From Flavobacterium micromati (GTDB taxonomy: Bacteria > Bacteroidota > Bacteroidia > Flavobacteriales > Flavobacteriaceae), in the NCBI RefSeq assembly GCF_900129585.1, contig NZ_FQWF01000003.1, positions 1-64,000 of the forward strand: a stretch of 64,000 bases of DNA, given 5' to 3'. Positions 18,946 to 26,415 of the stretch are shown one piece after another (the stretch's first letter is position 1; each line of letters opens with the position of its first letter). The translations under genes were made by a program, and so were the position numbers. A model generated the notes under the pieces. That model saw nothing but the letters and a program-made list of their open reading frames with translations, was not told where the DNA came from and ran no database searches.

Positions 18946-19485
18946 ATGAGTCAAAAAGTATTACTCACTGCTAAAGAAGTTACTATCATTTTAAATCGTT
19001 TGGCTTGTCAATTGATTGAGAAACATTTTGATTTTTCGAACACTATATTAATTGGAATTCAGCCAAGAGGCGTTTTTCTTGCTGAAAGATTAAAAGAAAT
19101 ATTAGAAAAGGAATACCATACTCCCGAAATACAACTAGGTTATCTTGACATCACTTTTTTTAGAGATGATTTTAGAAGGACCGATAAGCCATTAGAAGCT
19201 AATAAAACAAATATTAATTTTATAGTCGAGAATAAAAAAGTCATTTTTATAGATGATGTACTATTCACTGGTAGAAGTATAAGATCAGCACTTACCGCAA
19301 TACAATCTTTTGGAAGACCCGCAGAAATTGAATTACTAGTTTTAATTGATAGACGTTTCAGCCGGAACTTACCCATTCAACCGGATTATCGAGGTCGACA
19401 AGTAGATGCAATTAATGGTGAAAAGGTAAGAGTCAATTGGAAGGAAAATGACGGAGATGATGGCGTTTATTTAGTTACAAGTTAG
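18946..19485 (+). CDS. pyrR: PyrR-type uracil phosphoribosyltransferase / pyr regulator
   Basis: PyrR proteins are phosphoribosyltransferases that make UMP from uracil and PRPP; in Firmicutes they also bind pyr mRNA. The 179-residue protein has the PRPP-binding motif VIFIDDVLFTGRS (99-111), the flexible-loop region DITFFRDDFRR (68-78) and the QPRGV segment near residue 40. The start at 18946 (MSQKVLLTAKE) matches relatives and follows a -7 box; a non-ATG start 14 codons earlier would overlap that box. It is followed after 45 bases by pyrB, so the pair is probably one transcript. No attenuator-like hairpins are visible before pyrR or between the genes, so classical attenuation is doubtful here. 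Confidence 0.9.
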   Translation: MSQKVLLTAKEVTIILNRLACQLIEKHFDFSNTILIGIQPRGVFLAERLKEILEKEYHTPEIQLGYLDITFFRDDFRRTDKPLEANKTNINFIVENKKVIFIDDVLFTGRSIRSALTAIQSFGRPAEIELLVLIDRRFSRNLPIQPDYRGRQVDAINGEKVRVNWKENDGDDGVYLVTS

Positions 19486-19530
19486 GCTAAAGATAGGATT
19501 CACCATTAAAAATTAAAAATCGTAAAAAAA

Positions 19531-20457
19531 ATGAAAGAATTAAGCGTAGATCATTTATTAGGAATAAAATACCTTAGCAATAATGATATAGACCTAATTT
19601 TTGAAACAGCCGATCATTTTAAAGAAGTGATAAACAGACCGATAAAAAAAGTCCCTTCTTTACGAGATATAACTATTGCCAATATATTTTTTGAAAATAG
19701 TACTAGAACAAAGCTATCTTTTGAATTAGCTCAAAAAAGATTATCAGCAGATGTGATTAGTTTTTCGGCAGCACAATCCTCGGTAAAAAAAGGCGAGACG
19801 CTCATCGATACCGTAAATAATATTTTATCTATGAAGGTGGACATGGTTGTAATGCGACATGCAAATCCTGGAGCGGCTTATTTTTTGTCGCGAAATGTCC
19901 AAGCAAGTATAATCAATGCTGGTGATGGAGCTCACGAGCATCCCACACAGGCATTGTTAGATAGCTATTCTATTAGAGAAAAATTAGGTGAAGTTGTGGG
20001 AAAAAAAGTCGTAATAGTGGGCGACGTCCTACATTCAAGAGTAGCTTTGTCTAATATTTATGCGCTTAGGATGCAAGGAGCTGAGGTCAAAGTTTGCGGG
20101 CCAAAAACGCTAATCCCTAGGCATATTGAGTCACTTGGCGTAACAGTAGAATCTAATTTAAGAAAAGCGTTAGAATGGTGCGACGTTGCAAATATGCTCC
20201 GTGTGCAAAATGAACGAATGGATGTGAATTTTTTTCCATCAACGCGAGAATATTCGCAGCAGTATGGCGTTGATAAATCGCTATTAGATTCACTCAATAA
20301 GGAAATTATAATTATGCACCCCGGACCCATTAATCGCGGTGTAGAGATTACTAGCGAAGTTGCCGATTCAAATCAATCTGTGATTTTAAATCAAGTTGAA
20401 AATGGTGTTGCAATAAGGATGGCCGTTATCTATCTTTTAGCGTCAAAAATTAAATAA
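19531..20457 (+). CDS. pyrB: Aspartate carbamoyltransferase catalytic subunit
   Basis: This enzyme condenses carbamoyl phosphate with aspartate in the second step of pyrimidine synthesis. The 308-residue protein has the carbamoyl-phosphate signature FFENSTRTKLSFE (residues 53-65), DGAHEHPTQALLD, and the aspartate-site HPGPINRGVEI near the C-terminus. It is full length. No regulatory PyrI chain or pseudo-dihydroorotase follows in the window. The enzyme probably works as a catalytic trimer, and control would have to come at the level of expression. It is preceded by pyrR. Confidence 0.96.
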   Translation: MKELSVDHLLGIKYLSNNDIDLIFETADHFKEVINRPIKKVPSLRDITIANIFFENSTRTKLSFELAQKRLSADVISFSAAQSSVKKGETLIDTVNNILSMKVDMVVMRHANPGAAYFLSRNVQASIINAGDGAHEHPTQALLDSYSIREKLGEVVGKKVVIVGDVLHSRVALSNIYALRMQGAEVKVCGPKTLIPRHIESLGVTVESNLRKALEWCDVANMLRVQNERMDVNFFPSTREYSQQYGVDKSLLDSLNKEIIIMHPGPINRGVEITSEVADSNQSVILNQVENGVAIRMAVIYLLASKIK

Positions 20458-20466
20458 TTTACGGTA

Positions 20467-20474
20467 TAACTTTG
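20467..20474 (+). promoter_or_regulatory. -7 box ahead of the STAS-like gene
   Basis: TAACTTTG matches TAnnTTTG in the gap after pyrB, 56 bases before ATG 20531. It suggests the STAS-like gene and rnz form their own unit. Confidence 0.35.
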
Positions 20475-20530
20475 TAACTTAGCGTTTCGAGAAAATTGTG
20501 TGTTTATCTATAGACTTTAAATATTATAAA

Positions 20531-20863
20531 ATGAAAGTAGAACAAAAATCGCATACCGTAACGATCAAAGACACCCAAGGTGATTTCACTTCCTTTTTAA
20601 TGAAGGTTACTCATCAGTACAAAACCTTTGAAAAACATAACATGATAATAGATTTACTTCAATATCAGGAACTATCTATCTCTGAAATAAAATTGTTTAT
20701 GCCGTTGGCAAAACTGCACAAAAATGCTAAGAAATCTTTTGTTGTTGTAGCCTCGGCTGTTGATTATAATGCTGTGCCTAATGCCATATCGGTTGTGCCA
20801 TCGTTATTAGAAGCGCGAGATATAATTGAACTAGAGGAAATAGAGAGAGATTTAGGATTTTAA
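20531..20863 (+). CDS. Small STAS-like protein upstream of ribonuclease Z
   Basis: This is a 110-residue cytoplasmic protein of unknown role. The pattern is beta strand (HTVTIKD), helix, strand (MIIDLLQY), helix (LFMPLAKLHKNAKK), strand (SFVVVASAVDYN) and a C-terminal helix ending in an acidic DIIELEEIERDLGF. That order resembles STAS/anti-sigma-antagonist folds, although the usual phosphorylatable Ser/Thr in a D-S/T-G motif is not visible. The start at 20531 is preferred to one 11 codons earlier. The gene lies 55 bases before rnz on the same strand and is probably cotranscribed. A link to RNA processing is inferred only from position. It is sometimes mislabelled as ribonuclease Z through its neighbour. 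Confidence 0.65.
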   Translation: MKVEQKSHTVTIKDTQGDFTSFLMKVTHQYKTFEKHNMIIDLLQYQELSISEIKLFMPLAKLHKNAKKSFVVVASAVDYNAVPNAISVVPSLLEARDIIELEEIERDLGF

Positions 20864-20918
20864 TTTATTTTTTTGATAATAATATTTTTTTTGTTGCAAT
20901 AAATGAATAAATAAAATA

Positions 20919-21824
20919 GTGAAATTAACTATACTTGGTTGCTATGCAGCTACACCTAGAACGTTTACCAATCCCACTTCACAAGTCTTAGAAATTAAAA
21001 ACCGTCTTTTTTTAATTGATTGTGGTGAAGGCACTCAAGTGCAACTTCGTAAAAATAAAATTAAGTTCTCGAAGATTAATCACATATTTATTTCGCACTT
21101 GCATGGGGATCATTTTTTTGGATTAGTTGGCGTTGTTTCCACATTTGCTTTGTTGGGTAGAACTACCGATTTACATATTTATGGACCAAAAGGAATTAAG
21201 GAAATCATCACATTACAATTGCGATTGTCTAATTCTTGGACTAATTATGGTTTATTTTTTCATGAGTTAGAATCGATTGCGAGTGAGACTATTTATGAGG
21301 ATGATAAGGTTTTAGTGAAAACCATACCATTAAAACATAGAGTTTACACAAATGGTTTTTTATTCCAAGAAAAAGTCGGAGAGCGTAAACTGGATTTAGA
21401 TGCTGTGCAAAATTATGGTATCGAAACTTGTTATTATCAAATAATTAAAAATGGTAAAGACATCACACTTGATGACGGAACAGTAATAGATAACTATAAA
21501 TTGACATTTGATCCAATTCCTGCAAAAAGCTATGCATTTTGTTCAGATACTGTGTACGAAGAATCAATTCTACCTATTATAAAAAATGTCGATGTGCTTT
21601 ATCATGAATCTACTTTCTTAAAATCTGAGGAGGCTTTAGCTAAAAAAACATTACATTCTACTGCAACTGAGGCAGCAACTATTGCTTCAAAAGCTTGTGT
21701 GAAGCAATTACTTTTAGGACATTATTCTACGCGATACGAAAGTATAGAACGATTTAGAGAGGAAGCTGAAACTATTTTTGAGAACGTACTTTTGGCTGAT
21801 GATGGAAAAAGCTTTGATTTTTGA
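20919..21824 (+). CDS. rnz: Ribonuclease Z
   Basis: This metallo-beta-lactamase fold endonuclease matures tRNA 3' ends. The 301-residue protein begins MKLTILGCYAATP from a GTG codon at 20919, the only start that gives the conserved N-terminus. The zinc motif is FISHLHGDHFFGL (H60, H62, D64, H65). Further ligand regions are FCSDT and the GHYSTRY segment near the C-terminus. The middle exosite-like region (about 150-200) is as expected for the short, bacterial form. Because this genome's tmRNA does not encode CCA, tRNAs without encoded CCA are plausible substrates. Confidence 0.93.
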   Translation: MKLTILGCYAATPRTFTNPTSQVLEIKNRLFLIDCGEGTQVQLRKNKIKFSKINHIFISHLHGDHFFGLVGVVSTFALLGRTTDLHIYGPKGIKEIITLQLRLSNSWTNYGLFFHELESIASETIYEDDKVLVKTIPLKHRVYTNGFLFQEKVGERKLDLDAVQNYGIETCYYQIIKNGKDITLDDGTVIDNYKLTFDPIPAKSYAFCSDTVYEESILPIIKNVDVLYHESTFLKSEEALAKKTLHSTATEAATIASKACVKQLLLGHYSTRYESIERFREEAETIFENVLLADDGKSFDF

Positions 21825-21897
21825 AAAAGCAAACTAATAAAATTGTCATTACAATTTTTTATAGGTTCTAATTAAATATTAATTTTAAGATACAAAC

Positions 21898-22542
21898 ATG
21901 AACGACTTAAGTAATTATAGGAAATCATACGAGAAAAGTGAATTATTAGAATCCAATATTACTGAGGATCCGATTAATTTATTTAACCGTTGGTTTCACG
22001 AAGCGGAAGAATTTGGCAGTGATAGTGAAGTAAATGCTATGTCATTAGCGACAATTGGTTTAGATGGTTTTCCAAAAGCAAGAGTGGTATTGCTAAAAAA
22101 GTTTACAGAGGAAGGTTTTATTTTTTATACCAATTATAATTCTGAGAAGGGAAAAGCTATTGCAGAAAATCCACATGTTTGCCTGTCTTTCTTTTGGCAA
22201 TCTATGGAACGTCAAGTGATCATCAAAGGAATTGCAAAAAAAATAGATCCTAATAGTTCAGATGTTTATTTTGAAAGTAGACCAGACGGGAGTAAAATGG
22301 GCGCAATTGTTTCTGAACAAAGTGAAGTGATTCCTTCTCGTGATTTTTTGGAAAAAAAATTAAAAGTACTCGAAAATGACTTTGACGGAAAAGTAATGCT
22401 TAGACCCGATAATTGGGGTGGATTTTTGGTTACTCCGCTAGAAGTTGAATTTTGGCAAGGCCGGCCAAATAGATTGCATGATCGAATTCGATATAAAAGT
22501 AAATCTGATTTTACATGGGAAATAGATCGACTCTCTCCTTAA
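21898..22542 (+). CDS. pdxH: Pyridoxamine 5'-phosphate oxidase
   Basis: This FMN enzyme converts pyridoxamine or pyridoxine phosphate to PLP. The 214-residue protein shows the typical NAMSLATIG, PKARVVLLKKF and FYTNYNSEKGKAIAENP segments for FMN and substrate binding. The C-terminal signature EFWQGRPNRLHDRIRY with final RLSP is also present. It is complete. The gene follows rnz after 73 bases on the same strand. Its PLP product is the cofactor of several enzymes encoded in this window (threonine aldolase, the CBS-like enzyme, the racemases and the orphan PLP protein), but there is no operon link. Confidence 0.96.
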   Translation: MNDLSNYRKSYEKSELLESNITEDPINLFNRWFHEAEEFGSDSEVNAMSLATIGLDGFPKARVVLLKKFTEEGFIFYTNYNSEKGKAIAENPHVCLSFFWQSMERQVIIKGIAKKIDPNSSDVYFESRPDGSKMGAIVSEQSEVIPSRDFLEKKLKVLENDFDGKVMLRPDNWGGFLVTPLEVEFWQGRPNRLHDRIRYKSKSDFTWEIDRLSP

Positions 22543-22697
22543 TGTAAGATTAATATTCTTTAAATACTTTTTTTATGTATTTAGTCGATTATTTTTGGTA
22601 TTTCATCGATTAAACGGTACGTTTGATTAAGAAATAAAAACAATAAAAATAAAGTTGCTTGCCCCACATTCTACTTTAAATTTAAACTGCCAAAAAT

Positions 22698-23204
22698 ATG
22701 AAACTAATATCTCAACGTTTAGTCCTGCTGTTTATGATTGTTTATTCGATGAATTCATGTTCTACTGATGCTGATGAAACTGCCAAAGTTGATAATGTTG
22801 TCAACGAAAAAGTAATTAGTTACACGTACAATGCGTTGGAATTAGAAACAATGGAAAAAATAAATACATATCGGGTAAGCATCGGACGTAACCGTTTAGA
22901 GAAAATAAATTATATATCTGTAAAATCTGAAGAACACAATAACTACATGATTGCAAATAATGTAGTGAACCATAATGATTTTGTTGCTCGATCTGAAAAT
23001 ATTATGAATATTTTAGGCGCAAAGACGGTGAGTGAAAACATTGCTTATAACTTTAATACCTCTCAGTCTGTACTAACTGCCTGGTTAGCTAGTCCAAGCC
23101 ACAAAAACAATATTGAAGGAAATTTTACTCATTTTGGACTTGCAATAAAAGAAAATCCTGTAAATGGAAGAAAGTATTTTACTAATATTTTCGCAAAGAT
23201 TTAA
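22698..23204 (+). CDS. CAP-domain (SCP/PR1-like) lipoprotein
   Basis: The 168-residue product has a lipoprotein signal ending in MNSC (Cys21). After a short linker comes a CAP domain covering about 50-168: helix with ETMEKINTYR, then SEEHNNYMI and NNVVNHNDF with the conserved His, ENIAYN, and the signature LTAWLASPSHKNNIEGNFTHFGL. Many bacterial CAP proteins keep a cleft with two histidines and acidic residues; here His in VNHNDF and His in SPSHKNN are seen. Their role in bacteria is mostly unknown; adhesion, lipid binding or envelope maintenance have been proposed. The gene is monocistronic with a clear terminator. Confidence 0.88.
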   Translation: MKLISQRLVLLFMIVYSMNSCSTDADETAKVDNVVNEKVISYTYNALELETMEKINTYRVSIGRNRLEKINYISVKSEEHNNYMIANNVVNHNDFVARSENIMNILGAKTVSENIAYNFNTSQSVLTAWLASPSHKNNIEGNFTHFGLAIKENPVNGRKYFTNIFAKI

Positions 23205-23218
23205 GTTAGTTTTTTTTA

Positions 23219-23256
23219 TAAAGAGGCTATCTTCCCCCCAAAAGATAGCCTTTTTA
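23219..23256 (+). terminator. Intrinsic terminator after the CAP lipoprotein gene
   Basis: A perfect GGCTATCTT / AAGATAGCC stem with a C-rich 8-base loop, followed by TTTTTATTTT. It begins about 15 bases after the stop codon. Confidence 0.9.
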
Positions 23257-23410
23257 TTTTATACAAAAGATAATAAATAGATTTCATCAATTCTATAATA
23301 GAATTATTAAGAAGTTTTGTTAATAATCCAAAATGTAAACTAAATTTGGATTTTTATTTCAAAACTAAGTTTAACATTTTTATTGTTCTATTTTTATTGC
23401 TTGGCACTAC

Positions 23411-25351
23411 TTATAATGCAGTAATGATAAATTCACTTCGTCTATTTAATTGATGTTCTTCTTCGGTGCAAATAACATTATCAGCACACTTGTTAACCAG
23501 TTGAGTTTCGCCATAACCTTTCGCGGTAAGCCTATCTGCTTTGATTCCATTTTTCATTAGCCAGTTAACAGTAGATTTTGCTCTTTTTGTAGATAATACT
23601 TCGTTGTATTTGAACGTTTGTCTGCTGTCAGTATGGGATCTAATATCTAATTTCATTGTTGGATTTTGAGTTAATACGTCTAAAATTTTCTCTAAGTCAA
23701 GCGCTGCTTCAATCCTTATATTTGATTTGTCTAAATCGAAATAAATCATTTTAATATTAAAACATTTCCCCAAATCATCACCTATAGTTACTTTGCACTT
23801 GATATTTTCTAATGATATTGGCAAATACGTTTTGTCATTTACAGCAGCAATAGTAATCTTTTGTTCTTTAGTTGTATATTCTGGTTTTTGAGCCCGAATG
23901 TAATATGTTTTTCCACATTTAACTGTAAAAGTGTAGTTACCATTAATATCTGAAACAGTGCTTCTAATATTATTATATAGGTTATCAAACAGTAATATTT
24001 TAGTATCAGGAAGAATATCTTTCGTATCTATGTCTGTAATTTCGCCATACAGCTCTTGGTCACAGCCTATTCTTTTATTTTCTAAGAATTTGTAAATATC
24101 ATCATAGCCCTTTCCACCATCTCTATTAGATGTAAAAAAACCTTTTCTTGATTTTGCATCGATTAAATAGCCAAAATCATCTTGGCGAGAATTGATATCC
24201 GATCCAACATTTTGTACTTCACCAAAAGACAGATTAGGATTTATCGTTGATGTAAATATATCCAAACCGCCTAATCCTGGATGTCCATCTGAAGCGAAAT
24301 ACATTTCGTTATCCGAACTTATAAAAGGGAAGGTTTCTCTCCCTTCAGTATTGATATTTTTACCCAAATTTTCAGGAGTGCCATAAGTGCCATTTTCATT
24401 AATTTTTACTTTGAATAAATCAGATTGTCCTACTGTTCCTGGCATATCAGATGCAAAGTACAATGTTTTTTCATCTTGGCTTAATGCAGGATGGGCAACA
24501 TTATAATTGTTACTGTTAAATGGGAGCTCAGTAATAGAGGACCATTTATTTTCCTTTAAAGTAGCTTTGTATATTTTTAACAAAGTGATTTTGTTCTCAT
24601 TTTTTCCTTTTTTGCCATTAAGGAAATTGTTTCTAGTAAAATACATTGTTTTTCCATCTTTTGAAAAAATTGGAGTAGATTCATTAAATCTTGAATTAAT
24701 GTTGGTATCAAATTTGCGCGGTTTCCCAAGCATCTCGTCTTTGTCTAAATTAGCTGTGTATAAATTTGTAAAATATTGATTTGTCCATTCATGTTTTCTT
24801 TGCCCCAGACTTCCCGTATCTCTGGCAGAGGCAAATACAATTTGATTTAAATAGATTGCCGTTCCATAATCAGAATAGATAGAATTTATTCCAGCGTCTT
24901 CAATTTTAAATCTCCCAGAATTAGCTTTAATATCGTCTAGATAATTTACATTCTTCATAAACAATATGCCTCGGCTATCAGTGCTTGACTTTTGATTAAA
25001 TGACTCCAAAATTTCATTTGCGAGATCATTTCGTCCAATAGATCGCAGTGATTGCGAATAGCGGTAATAATACTCAGGCTCTAAATCGGCAAGTTTCATC
25101 GCAAACAACTCTTTGTACCATTCAGAAGCTTTTTCTAATTCAGCATTAAAAAAATACGAATTACCTAACTTTTTAAACAAGTCGGCCGATTTATATCCTT
25201 TCTCAGCAATCTTTTCATAGGTTTTTATTGCGTCTATGTAAGCATATGAATCGTATTTTTTATCTGCATTTTTAACTTTTTCTTTTTGGGAGTACCCATT
25301 AAATGAAATGACGAATAGTATTGCTAAGCAAAAAAGTTTCTTATTTTTCAT
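23411..25351 (-). CDS. PorE-like OmpA-family protein (TPR, beta-propeller, CRD, OmpA)
   Basis: The 646-residue exported protein has the domain order known from PorE of the type IX secretion system: signal peptide (1-21, ending GYSQ), TPR-like helices (about 25-125), and a beta-propeller of PD40 repeats (about 150-430; SKDGKTMYFTRN, SQDEKTLYFASD, GGLDIF). A carboxypeptidase-regulatory-like beta domain (about 440-515) and an OmpA C-terminal peptidoglycan-binding domain (about 530-646; IYFDLDKSNIR, RSHTDSRQ, LSTKRAKS) follow. PorE proteins link the outer-membrane apparatus to peptidoglycan. Unlike PorE of Porphyromonas, this one has no lipobox Cys. It is the last gene of a three-gene minus-strand set with a PorP/SprF protein 11 bases upstream, so it probably serves export of the adjacent repetitive protein rather than being the core T9SS component. 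Confidence 0.85.
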   Translation of the reverse strand: MKNKKLFCLAILFVISFNGYSQKEKVKNADKKYDSYAYIDAIKTYEKIAEKGYKSADLFKKLGNSYFFNAELEKASEWYKELFAMKLADLEPEYYYRYSQSLRSIGRNDLANEILESFNQKSSTDSRGILFMKNVNYLDDIKANSGRFKIEDAGINSIYSDYGTAIYLNQIVFASARDTGSLGQRKHEWTNQYFTNLYTANLDKDEMLGKPRKFDTNINSRFNESTPIFSKDGKTMYFTRNNFLNGKKGKNENKITLLKIYKATLKENKWSSITELPFNSNNYNVAHPALSQDEKTLYFASDMPGTVGQSDLFKVKINENGTYGTPENLGKNINTEGRETFPFISSDNEMYFASDGHPGLGGLDIFTSTINPNLSFGEVQNVGSDINSRQDDFGYLIDAKSRKGFFTSNRDGGKGYDDIYKFLENKRIGCDQELYGEITDIDTKDILPDTKILLFDNLYNNIRSTVSDINGNYTFTVKCGKTYYIRAQKPEYTTKEQKITIAAVNDKTYLPISLENIKCKVTIGDDLGKCFNIKMIYFDLDKSNIRIEAALDLEKILDVLTQNPTMKLDIRSHTDSRQTFKYNEVLSTKRAKSTVNWLMKNGIKADRLTAKGYGETQLVNKCADNVICTEEEHQLNRRSEFIITAL

Positions 25352-25362
25352 AGTAATTTTTT

Positions 25363-26280
25363 TTAAAAGAATCTTGGAGTTATAATTTTGTCATTATTTT
25401 TAAATATTTCATATCGCAAAAATATTTCATGAGAACCAGAATTATAATTCCTCAACTTTGTTGTTTCCCGATCGTAGCCGTATCCAATATACATCCCGTC
25501 AGAAACTTGAAAACCTATCATTGCACTTAATGCTGCACTCCAGCGGTATGCTAATCCAACTGTTAATTTTTCACTAAACATAAAATTACCGGATACATCT
25601 ACTTGAAGTGGTGTTCCAATAATAAGTTTAGATAATAATGCTGGTTTAAACTTTATTTCGGTATTTAAATCAAAGACGTATCCTGCAATAAAATAATAGT
25701 TTATTTTTTCTTTAGAAATTTTCACTTCATTGTCATCATAACGCGTTGATTCAATAAAATTGGGAACTGACAGACCAAAATATGCTTTGTCAGAATGTAA
25801 ATAAATTCCTGATCCTATATTTGGGGTTACCACATTATTAATGTTTTGCATTGATGGATCTAAAGGGAATGAAACTTCGGGATTTAATTTAGTGATGTCT
25901 AGATTAAAAATATTTAATGTTCCCTTTACACCAACTGAAAGTTTATAATTTGGTGATGTTTGTATGGAATAGGACAGATCTGCAGAAACTGTATTTTCAT
26001 TTGTTGGTCCTATCTTATCATTAATGAATGTTACTCCCAGACCTAAATTACTATCATTTAATGGTGTATTTATAGATGCTGTATTTGTTACAGGAGCACC
26101 ATCTAGTCCGACCCATTGTGTTCTATGGAGCGCAAAAATACTCAGTGCCCCTCTAGAGCCAGCATAAGCTGGATTTATATTTATTGTATTGTACATGTAT
26201 TGCGTAAATTGAGCATCTTGCTGCGCATAAGTGGCAAAAACAGTTGATAGCAAGATGAATAAAAATATTTTCGTTCTCAT
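25363..26280 (-). CDS. PorP/SprF family type IX secretion outer-membrane protein
   Basis: The 305-residue protein has a signal peptide (ending TYAQ) and then the family start DAQFTQYMYNTININPAYAGSRG. Repeated amphipathic strands typical of a 14-stranded outer-membrane barrel (LGLGVTFINDKIGP, GIYLHSDKAYFGLSVPNF) follow, with an aromatic C-terminal end. SprF-like proteins are needed for secretion or surface attachment of cargo with a type B C-terminal domain and are usually encoded beside that cargo, as here. The gene follows the 1735-residue cargo gene after a 135-base gap with a hairpin, and precedes the PorE-like gene by 11 bases. Confidence 0.93.
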   Translation of the reverse strand: MRTKIFLFILLSTVFATYAQQDAQFTQYMYNTININPAYAGSRGALSIFALHRTQWVGLDGAPVTNTASINTPLNDSNLGLGVTFINDKIGPTNENTVSADLSYSIQTSPNYKLSVGVKGTLNIFNLDITKLNPEVSFPLDPSMQNINNVVTPNIGSGIYLHSDKAYFGLSVPNFIESTRYDDNEVKISKEKINYYFIAGYVFDLNTEIKFKPALLSKLIIGTPLQVDVSGNFMFSEKLTVGLAYRWSAALSAMIGFQVSDGMYIGYGYDRETTKLRNYNSGSHEIFLRYEIFKNNDKIITPRFF

Positions 26281-26369
26281 AGTAGATTTTTATTTAGATA
26301 AACCTCTTTTTTACAGAGATTAGTCTGATAGTTGGAAAAATGATTTGGTTTAATGCTTCTGATGTTTAG

Positions 26370-26398
26370 TCCTGAAGTCTAATAACTAGACTTCAGGA
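26370..26398 (-). terminator. Intercistronic hairpin between cargo and porP/sprF genes
   Basis: Perfect 12-bp arms (TCCTGAAGTCTA and its complement) with a 5-base loop lie just after the cargo gene stop. There is no T-run, so partial termination or mRNA protection, giving more cargo than barrel, is likelier than a full stop. Confidence 0.5.
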
Positions 26399-26415
26399 TT
26401 TAACAGTAACTAATT

